Below, piece by piece: positions 1 through 5,404 of a stretch of DNA of 12,015 nt. The DNA lies in the NCBI GenBank assembly GCA_937934705.1, contig CALGYY010000264.1:1-12015 (forward strand). Direction: 5' to 3'. The notes under the pieces were generated by a model, which saw only the letters and a list, made by a program, of their open reading frames with translations, had not been told where the DNA came from and searched no databases. The stretch is from an uncultured Bacteroidota bacterium (lineage in GTDB: Bacteria; Bacteroidota; Bacteroidia; Bacteroidales; CAIWKO01). How positions within the stretch are numbered: position 1 is the first letter of the stretch; every line of letters starts with the position of its first letter. The translations under genes and the position numbers were made by a program.

Positions 1-144
1 CCTTATCTGTCAATATTTTCAAAGAACGTTTATTAACTTTTATGGTACACTAATGTTAAAAGAATATTATTCATCATTAGCGAGAATGATGCGGTCTTGC
101 AAAGATATTATCCAAAATCCAATTTCCAATATCGATGAACCGAA

Positions 145-216
145 CTCCGATACTCCGATACTCCGTTACCCCGATACTCAGTGACCGGGTAACCGGTCAC
201 CGTGTTACCCGACATT
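145..216. repeat. Degenerate 8-bp tandem repeat with nested inverted repeats
   Basis: From 145 the sequence reads as consecutive 8-mers: CTCCGATA, CTCCGATA, CTCCGTTA, CCCCGATA, CTCAGTGA, CCGGGTAA, CCGGTCAC, CGTGTTAC, CCGACATT. The repeat decays toward the right. Inside it, GTGACCGG (181-188) and CCGGTCAC (193-200) form a perfect 8-bp inverted repeat around GTAA. GGGTAAC (187-193) can pair instead with GTTACCC at 165-171 or 204-210, so the folds exclude each other. The block lies just upstream of the -7 box of the aminotransferase gene. It could be an operator or simply a decaying microsatellite; the sequence does not decide. Confidence 0.6.
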
Positions 217-221
217 ATTCT

Positions 222-229
222 TACATTTG
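222..229 (+). promoter_or_regulatory. Promoter -7 box (TAnnTTTG) for the class V aminotransferase
   Basis: TACATTTG matches the Bacteroidota -7 consensus TAnnTTTG exactly. It lies 21 bp before the ATG at 251, giving a very short leader. No good -33 TTTG is visible at the expected distance; that position is occupied by the inverted repeats ending at 210. Confidence 0.6.
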
Positions 230-250
230 CACACTTATTATTGACACTGA

Positions 251-1714
251 ATGGAAAAATACTTCGAAAAGTTCAGGAAGAATATCATCGGGGTTGAGCA
301 GGAGTTCGAAACGCCGAATGCCTGGGTGAAAATGATCTATGCCGACTGGATCGCCAGCGGCAGACTCTATCGTCCGATAGAAGAGCAGATCACCGATGCC
401 TTTGGTCCTTTTGTCGGCAATACCCACACCGAGACCAGCGTTACCGGAACCCTGATGACCAAATCATACCACCACGCCCAGCAGAAGATCAAGGAACATG
501 TGAATGCCTCAAAAGATGATGTGATCATCACTGCCGGGTTCGGCATGACCGCCGTGATCAACAAGCTGCAGCGCATCCTGGGCATGAGGATCTGCGGAGA
601 GGTGACCCATGGCGACTGCCTGAAAAAAGCCGAAAAACCTGTGGTCTTCGTCACCCATATGGAACACCACAGCAACCACACCAGCTGGTTCGAAACCGTT
701 TCCGATGTGGTGGTCCTGCCCCCGGGTGAGGATATGCTGGTGGACCTGTCGGTGCTGGAGGCAGAACTCAAACGCTACCAGAAAAGGAAGGTCAAGATCG
801 GTTCCTTTACGGCCTGCAGCAATGTAACCGGCGTTCACACTCCCTATCACAAAATGGCGGCCCTGATGCATCAGTACGGCGGGGTCTGCTTTGTCGATTT
901 CGCTGCCTCGGCACCATACTGCGACATCAATATGCATCCGAAGGATCCGGCGGAAAAACTGGATGCGATCTTCTTTTCCCCGCATAAATTCCTGGGCGGA
1001 CCGGGATCATCGGGCGTGCTGATCTTCGACCGTAAGTTATATAAGGATCACGTTCCGCCCGACCAGCCCGGGGGAGGCACGGTGGACTGGACCAACCGCT
1101 GGGGTGAATACAAATATGTGGATGATATTGAAGCACGGGAAGATGGCGGTACGCCGGGCTTCCTGCAGGCCATACGCACGGCGCTGGCCATACGCCTGAA
1201 AGAGCAGATGGGGGTGAAAAACATCCACAAGCGTGAAAAACAGTTGCTCGATATCGCTTTCCGCGAGCTGGCAACGGTTCCGGGTCTGCACATACTGGCC
1301 GACCACATCAAAGACCGACTGGGGGTGATTTCCTTCTATATCGAAGGTATACACTACAACCTCATCGTGAAGATCCTCAACGACCGCTTCGGTGTGCAGG
1401 TCAGGGGCGGTTGCGCCTGCGCGGGCACTTACGGGCACTACCTGCTGGATGTCAGCTACGAAAAGTCAAAGCGCATCACCGACCTCATCAACCGGGGCGA
1501 CCTGAGTGAAAAGCCCGGATGGGTGCGGCTTTCGCTGCATCCCACCATGAAGAACAGTGAGCTGATGTATATCATCGATGCCATCCGGCTGATTCAGAAA
1601 CTGCATCAGCGCTGGGGCAAGGAATACATTTACAACCCGCACTCCAACGAGTTCAGGCACCGGAATTCGGGCATCAACGATCAGGCAATCATCGAACGCT
1701 GGTTCCACTTTTAA
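251..1714 (+). CDS. Class V aminotransferase, SufS/cysteine desulfurase-like PLP enzyme
   Basis: This is a pyridoxal-phosphate enzyme of aminotransferase class V, close to the cysteine desulfurase/selenocysteine lyase group, expected in the cytoplasm. The cofactor-binding features appear in order: the ITAGFGMTA stretch near residues 93-101, EHHSN at 138-142, VDFAAS with Asp216, and SPHKFLGG at 243-250, where Lys246 is the expected Schiff-base lysine. RGGCACAG at 385-392 is the loop that carries the active cysteine in SufS; Cys390 aligns with it, and Cys388 replaces a residue usually His. At 487 aa it is about 80 residues longer than typical SufS, with extra C-terminal sequence after 430. No suf or isc genes are adjacent, so supply of sulfur for Fe-S clusters is not shown and a different amine or thiol substrate is possible. 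The ATG at 251 fits the -7 box at 222-229. The family is confident, the substrate is not. Confidence 0.88.
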   Translation: MEKYFEKFRKNIIGVEQEFETPNAWVKMIYADWIASGRLYRPIEEQITDAFGPFVGNTHTETSVTGTLMTKSYHHAQQKIKEHVNASKDDVIITAGFGMTAVINKLQRILGMRICGEVTHGDCLKKAEKPVVFVTHMEHHSNHTSWFETVSDVVVLPPGEDMLVDLSVLEAELKRYQKRKVKIGSFTACSNVTGVHTPYHKMAALMHQYGGVCFVDFAASAPYCDINMHPKDPAEKLDAIFFSPHKFLGGPGSSGVLIFDRKLYKDHVPPDQPGGGTVDWTNRWGEYKYVDDIEAREDGGTPGFLQAIRTALAIRLKEQMGVKNIHKREKQLLDIAFRELATVPGLHILADHIKDRLGVISFYIEGIHYNLIVKILNDRFGVQVRGGCACAGTYGHYLLDVSYEKSKRITDLINRGDLSEKPGWVRLSLHPTMKNSELMYIIDAIRLIQKLHQRWGKEYIYNPHSNEFRHRNSGINDQAIIERWFHF

Positions 1715-2319
1715 ACGGGTACAGCAAACGCTGCTTCCAGCGCTGAACGCAGTTCCGCAATACTGAGCCTGTACCCCTGCTCTTTCAGGGAGGTCACAAA
1801 CTCCTGATGCGATCTGCCATTGCGGTAATCAGGCTCTTTCTGAGGGTGTGCCAGGTCGCGCTCCATGCGTTGCGGGTTTTCTGCATAATTCAGTACTGCA
1901 TGATACAGCACCTTGTCCTGCCGCCTGTATATGGAAGAGCCCAGGATCTTCTTCATCCCTATAGAGAGATCGGAGATCCCCTTCTGATGAACCTCCTGCA
2001 GTCCGGCTTGGAGGAGGACGCTGATGATCCTCTGGTTCATCGTCCGGAAATAAACCGAAGGATTTTCAAATCCCCCGGCTTTGAAAACGACTGAAATCAC
2101 GATGGTGTAAGGGCTCAGTATCACGCTCTCCCCGCCCGACGGACGTTTGGTGACCATGATCCCGTCGCTTTCCACCGCCTGCATATTGAGGGATTGCTCC
2201 GCTTTATTGCTTTGTCCGAGTACAATCACGGTGTGTTGCGGGATCCAGACCATGCAGTGGTAATCACCCGGGCTGTGGATCAGTGCGGCATCCGGAAGCG
2301 CATAGGGAAGGTTCTGCAT
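1711..2319 (-). CDS. Lipoate-protein ligase A-like protein (BPL/LplA/LipB fold)
   Basis: The product is predicted to belong to the biotin/lipoate ligase fold, which attaches lipoate or octanoate to lysines of 2-oxoacid dehydrogenase and glycine-cleavage proteins in the cytoplasm. Visible motifs are VLGQSN (33-38), KRPSGGE (58-64, matching the RRxSGGG loop of LplA) and GISDLSIGMKKILGSS (114-129), in which Lys124 matches the conserved lipoyl-AMP-contacting lysine. KVLYHAVLNY (136-145) and a KEPDYRNGRSH segment (161-171) follow. At 202 aa it lacks the C-terminal accessory domain of E. coli LplA (about 338 aa), as do several short ligases and octanoyltransferases. I chose the ATG at 2319 rather than an upstream TTG at 2358 because a perfect -7 box (2347-2354) overlaps that TTG. 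The stop overlaps the convergent aminotransferase stop by 4 bp through a shared TTAA. Whether it is a ligase or a transferase cannot be told from sequence. Confidence 0.8.
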   Translation of the reverse strand: MQNLPYALPDAALIHSPGDYHCMVWIPQHTVIVLGQSNKAEQSLNMQAVESDGIMVTKRPSGGESVILSPYTIVISVVFKAGGFENPSVYFRTMNQRIISVLLQAGLQEVHQKGISDLSIGMKKILGSSIYRRQDKVLYHAVLNYAENPQRMERDLAHPQKEPDYRNGRSHQEFVTSLKEQGYRLSIAELRSALEAAFAVPV

Positions 2320-2346
2320 ACAGGCTGGTATTGACTGATGAAGGAC

Positions 2347-2354
2347 CAAAGGTA
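2347..2354 (-). promoter_or_regulatory. Promoter -7 box for the lipoate-ligase-like gene
   Basis: On the minus strand this reads TACCTTTG, a perfect TAnnTTTG. It is 27 bp from the ATG at 2319 and lies within the upstream extension of the open frame, which argues for the downstream start. No clear -33 element is seen. Confidence 0.55.
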
Positions 2355-2377
2355 GCAATTCAAAAAAATAAAATTGC
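2355..2377. promoter_or_regulatory. Inverted repeat in the divergent intergenic region
   Basis: GCAATT (2355-2360) and AATTGC (2372-2377) form a perfect 6-bp inverted repeat around an 11-base A-rich spacer. It abuts the minus-strand -7 box. A one-mismatch plus-strand -7 candidate, TAAAATTG (2369-2376), overlaps its right arm. It could be an operator shared by the two divergent genes, but a repeat this short may be chance in AT-rich DNA. Confidence 0.3.
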
Positions 2378-2468
2378 CCCCTTTTGTGGAATCACTTTCC
2401 CCTTGCTCTCCCGGGGGCCGCTTTTTTTTTTCGGGACAGAAATTCAATCACCCATAAAAATCACAATC

Positions 2469-4838
2469 ATGAACACTTTCAGAATCACCCCGCTGGCCGC
2501 CACCATGTTACTGGTTTGCGCGGCCGTGCTCACCGTTCCTGCACTGATTATGTCGCAGCAACACACGGTGAACGGACAAAGCCTCAGCAGGTATAACCTG
2601 AAATCTTTACCCGATGATAAGGGAGACGATGATAAAACATTATCTCCCTATTTTTATATCCCCGGCGGGGATGCCTCCACAGAATCGCTGCCGCTGAAGT
2701 CGACCTCGGCGGATGTGAGCATTGCCGGCGTGATTGCCAATGTTAAAGTGCAGCAGGTGTATCAGAATACGGGCGAAAAACCCATTGAGGCCATTTACGT
2801 TTTCCCGGCTTCTACCCGGGCCGCGGTTTACAGTATGAGCATGACCATCGGGGAGCGCGTGCTCATCGCGAAGATCCAGGAGAAGGAACAGGCTCGGCAG
2901 AACTATGAGGCGGCCAAACAGAACGGACAGAGTGCCACCCTGCTCGAGCAGATGCGGCCCAATGTTTTCCAGATGAATGTGGCCAACATCATGCCCGGCG
3001 ACAAGATCGTGGTTGAGCTATGCTACACCGAACTGCTGATCCCCGAGGAAGGCGTTTATGAATTCGTGTATCCGACGGTGGTCGGCCCCCGCTATTCCAA
3101 CGAGCCGGAAGCAACGGCCAGCGCCAACGACAAGTGGGTTTCGAATCCTTATACCCATGAAGGAGAAAAGCCCACCTACACCTTTGATTTCACAGCCAGC
3201 ATCAACGGCGGTATGCCGATCCGCCAGGTGGCCTGTCCAACGCATGACCTGGTGATACAGTATTCCAATCCCTCCGTTGCGAATCTTACCCTGAAAAACA
3301 AGGGCAGCTTTGAAGGGAACCGGGACGTGATTGTTCAGTACAAACTCGCTGAAAATAAGATTGAATCCGGTTTACTCCTCTACCGCGGAAGCAGCCCCCA
3401 TGAAAATTTCTTCCTGACCATGATCCAGCCTCCTCCCCGTCCGGAACCGGACCAGATCCCGGCCAGGGAATACATTTTCATCATTGATGTCAGCGGATCG
3501 ATGTACGGATTTCCGCTGGAGACCACCAAGAAACTGATGAAGAACCTGATTTCCAATCTGCGTGAAAGCGATAAATTCAATGTGATGCTTTTCGCCGGAA
3601 GTGCCTCGGTGATGTCGCAGGAATCGGTCCTTGCAACAAAAGACAACCTTGACAAAGCCATCAACTGGATTGAAAAGGAACAGGGCGGTGGCGGAACGGA
3701 ATTGTTGCCGGCCCTGCAGAAAGCCCTGGCCATTGAGAAAGCGCGCGGTTTCTCCCGCACCTTCGTGATTGCCACCGACGGTTACGTCAGCATTGAAAAG
3801 GAAAGCTTCGACCTGATCCGCAACAACCTGGGCAATTCCAACTTCTTTGCTTTCGGGATCGGCAGTTCGGTGAACCGCTATCTCATCGACGGGATAGCCT
3901 TCGCCGGTAAGGGAGAAGGTTTCATTGTGACCGATCCTTCTGAGTGTGATGCCAAGGCCGAGCGTTTCCGCAAAATGATACAGTCGCCTGTGCTGACGGA
4001 TGTAAAAATCGACTTCGGCGGTTTTGATGTTTATGATGTGGAACCTTTGAATGTCCCGGATGTGCTGGCCGAAAGACCCGTGATCATTTTCGGAAAGTGG
4101 AAGGGCGAACCCAAAGGCACGATCAAAGTGAAGGGCATCACCGGGAAGAACAACTTCGACTGGACGCTGGATGTGTCCACCGTGGTGCCCGATGATAAAA
4201 ATGTTGCCCTGAAATACCTGTGGGCCCGTGAAAGGATCCGCATCATTGATGATCTTGGAAACAAAGACGAGAATGCGAAGAAGGAAGTTACCGAACTGGG
4301 CCTGAAATACAACCTTCTGACGAACTACACTTCATTTATCGCCATTGATTCGGTGATCAGGAACAGCGGCGGATCACAGACAACGGTCAAGCAGCCCCTG
4401 CCCCTGCCCCAGGGCGTGAGCGACTATGCGGTGGGAGGTTATTACGGCGGCGCCACAGGCATGGGGAAATGCATGCCCTCCAGTGTCAACAAAACTGTTG
4501 AATGCAGTGAAAAGAGCAAAGAAGATGATGCAGGCCTGCTCACAGGAAGCACGGAAGCATACTACAGCGCCGGGGAGACCGCGATGAAGCAGTTTATCGA
4601 AAGCAACAAGGTGGTTCCGGAAGCCGCGAAAAAAGCCGGTATCAGCGGCACTGTCAGCGTGAGTTTCACCATAGAGGCCAACGGAGAGATCACCAACATT
4701 AAGATCACCAAAAGTCTCGGCTACGGCTGCGATGAAGAAGCCATACGGATCGTGAAACTGATGAAAGGCAAGTGGACGCCCAAATCGGTTAACGGGAACA
4801 ACGTTAAGTCTGTAAAGAAAATTGAGATCCGGTTTTAG
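2469..4838 (+). CDS. Exported VIT-VWA domain protein with C-terminal TonB_C-like domain
   Basis: The 789-aa product begins with a hydrophobic export signal (about residues 8-29). A VIT domain follows (about 73-205), with the typical VQQVYQNTG, EAIYVFPASTRAAVY and FQMNVANIMPGD segments. A von Willebrand A domain spans about 334-500; its metal site is visible as DVSGS (Asp340, Ser342, Ser344), Thr410 after four glycines, and Asp437 in ATDG. The LGLKYNLLTNYTSFIAID segment (610-627) is a usual ending of this family. After a linker rich in Pro, Gly and Tyr with two Cys (668, 679), residues 706-789 resemble a TonB C-terminal domain (GTVSVSFTIEANGEITNIKI, then AIRIVKLMKGKWTP). I chose the ATG at 2469 because the signal peptide starts there, although the frame is open back to 2283. 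VWA domains bind protein partners through the metal site; the partner here is unknown. It has its own terminator and is probably monocistronic. The order VIT-VWA-TonB_C is unusual to me, and the role of the last domain is inference. Confidence 0.88.
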   Translation: MNTFRITPLAATMLLVCAAVLTVPALIMSQQHTVNGQSLSRYNLKSLPDDKGDDDKTLSPYFYIPGGDASTESLPLKSTSADVSIAGVIANVKVQQVYQNTGEKPIEAIYVFPASTRAAVYSMSMTIGERVLIAKIQEKEQARQNYEAAKQNGQSATLLEQMRPNVFQMNVANIMPGDKIVVELCYTELLIPEEGVYEFVYPTVVGPRYSNEPEATASANDKWVSNPYTHEGEKPTYTFDFTASINGGMPIRQVACPTHDLVIQYSNPSVANLTLKNKGSFEGNRDVIVQYKLAENKIESGLLLYRGSSPHENFFLTMIQPPPRPEPDQIPAREYIFIIDVSGSMYGFPLETTKKLMKNLISNLRESDKFNVMLFAGSASVMSQESVLATKDNLDKAINWIEKEQGGGGTELLPALQKALAIEKARGFSRTFVIATDGYVSIEKESFDLIRNNLGNSNFFAFGIGSSVNRYLIDGIAFAGKGEGFIVTDPSECDAKAERFRKMIQSPVLTDVKIDFGGFDVYDVEPLNVPDVLAERPVIIFGKWKGEPKGTIKVKGITGKNNFDWTLDVSTVVPDDKNVALKYLWARERIRIIDDLGNKDENAKKEVTELGLKYNLLTNYTSFIAIDSVIRNSGGSQTTVKQPLPLPQGVSDYAVGGYYGGATGMGKCMPSSVNKTVECSEKSKEDDAGLLTGSTEAYYSAGETAMKQFIESNKVVPEAAKKAGISGTVSVSFTIEANGEITNIKITKSLGYGCDEEAIRIVKLMKGKWTPKSVNGNNVKSVKKIEIRF

Positions 4839-4859
4839 GGACGAGGGTTGGTTTACATG

Positions 4860-4893
4860 GAAGGCTGCCTGTTGCAGGCAGCCTTCTTTTTTT
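4860..4893 (+). terminator. Rho-independent terminator after the VIT-VWA gene
   Basis: AAGGCTGCCT (4861-4870) pairs perfectly with AGGCAGCCTT (4876-4885) around the loop GTTGC. A G-C pair at 4860/4886 extends the stem, and a run of T follows at 4887-4893. It starts 21 bp after the stop at 4838. Confidence 0.92.
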
Positions 4894-4915
4894 GATTCGC
4901 AAAACCTTGCGAATC
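4894..4915. repeat. Hairpin directly after the terminator
   Basis: GATTCGC (4894-4900) and GCGAATC (4909-4915) are perfect inverted arms around AAAACCTT. It follows the terminator T-run without a gap and has no T-run on its right. Its loop and right arm include the 10-mer AAAACCTTGC, which recurs at 5135-5144. Confidence 0.5.
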
Positions 4916-5063
4916 GTTGTTTAAATGTAAACCTGACTGATCGTAATGATACCGGTAAAAGGTCCGGGCGTCCTCTGCAGCCGAACCTTTTCTGTTTTGT
5001 CCAGGTCATTGTTCAGTGGTCTTGAGTTCACTCCGCAATAATCTGAAAGTTCAGTGTTTCATT

Positions 5064-5157
5064 GCTTTACTTTTGTCGCGCCAAAAGTAACAAAAGCGCT
5101 TTTTTCTCGCCCTAAGGCAATTGCTATGGGCTCGAAAACCTTGCTGCTTCGCAGCAA
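5064..5157. repeat. REP/MITE-like palindromic element (candidate)
   Basis: TTACTTTTG (5067-5075) and CAAAAGTAA (5082-5090) form a perfect 9-bp stem around TCGCGC; with a bulge, the flanking GCTTT and AAAGC could extend it. A second stem, TTGCTGC (5141-5147) and GCAGCAA (5151-5157), closes a 3-base loop. Palindromes resembling the first stem are, from memory, common between genes in Bacteroidota, so this may be one copy of a dispersed family. No other copy occurs in this window and no transposase is present, so the assignment is inference. Confidence 0.4.
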
Positions 5158-5308
5158 TTGGAAAACCTCAGTAGCTCAGAACGTGCAAACTGAGTCTGAT
5201 TATTAGTATTCTTAAGTTAGGCAGGCAATGAGTTAGCAGGTGTGCGATGGCAGGGTCGAATCCGCGGGCCGGTCGGGTGTGAATCAATAAGAAAAAATAA
5301 GAGCAAGG

Positions 5309-5331
5309 TTCGGGAGCGGAGGACTCCCGAA
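5309..5331. repeat. GC-rich hairpin upstream of the T9SS cargo gene
   Basis: TTCGGGAG (5309-5316) and CTCCCGAA (5324-5331) form a perfect 8-bp stem around CGGAGGA. It lies 50 bp upstream of the -7 box at 5381, so it is probably outside the transcript. It has no T-run on either side. It could be an operator or part of the repeat DNA to its left. Confidence 0.4.
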
Positions 5332-5380
5332 GTTATGAATGTGATCATTCAACATAAAAAACAATCTTAAAGTTTTTCTA

Positions 5381-5388
5381 TATTTTTG
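5381..5388 (+). promoter_or_regulatory. Promoter -7 box for the T9SS cargo gene
   Basis: TATTTTTG is a perfect TAnnTTTG match, 16 bp before the ATG at 5405, so the leader would be only about ten bases. The region upstream is AT-rich with no clear -33 TTTG. Confidence 0.55.
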
Positions 5389-5404
5389 CATAAAATCAGC
5401 ATTC

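Larger units (their letters stand above)
1..250. other. Noncoding left end of the contig
   Basis: No convincing gene lies here. The short open frame at 135-329 runs through low-complexity repeats and overlaps the real gene starting at 251 in another frame. The first ~130 bases are AT-rich with no clear hairpin terminator or RNA gene. Bases 145-216 carry a GC-richer degenerate 8-bp tandem repeat, and a promoter-like -7 box lies at 222-229. Whatever gene is upstream lies outside the window. Confidence 0.7.
4894..5404. other. Noncoding interval of ~510 bp rich in hairpins
   Basis: No supported gene lies between the terminator and the ATG at 5405. The open frames crossing it are short, overlap neighbouring genes on the other strand, and show no recognisable protein. 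It contains at least four perfect hairpins (4894-4915, 5067-5090, 5141-5157, 5309-5331). The 10-mer AAAACCTTGC occurs twice (4901-4910 and 5135-5144), with a partial third copy at 5162-5168. Bases 5195-5300 hold nothing I recognise. A promoter lies at the right end. The interval most resembles dispersed intergenic repeat DNA. Confidence 0.6.

Noticed and set aside
135..329. 64-aa plus-strand open frame near the left end
   Set aside because: It translates the 8-bp tandem repeat and then overlaps the aminotransferase start in another frame; no protein support.
2283..2468. N-terminal extension of the VIT-VWA open frame
   Set aside because: It overlaps the divergent lipoate-ligase-like gene and its promoter, and the clear signal peptide begins at the ATG at 2469.
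4374..5009. 211-aa minus-strand open frame spanning the VIT-VWA 3' end and terminator
   Set aside because: It runs antisense through the TonB_C-like coding region and through a strong terminator hairpin, with no recognisable protein.
5064..5157. CRISPR array or retron RNA in the hairpin-rich interval
   Set aside because: There are no regularly spaced identical repeats, and no cas or reverse-transcriptase gene is in the window.
5245..5285. Possible tRNA: a GGTCGAATCC stretch resembles a T-loop
   Set aside because: The flanking bases do not form the T-stem, and no acceptor stem or anticodon arm can be found around it.
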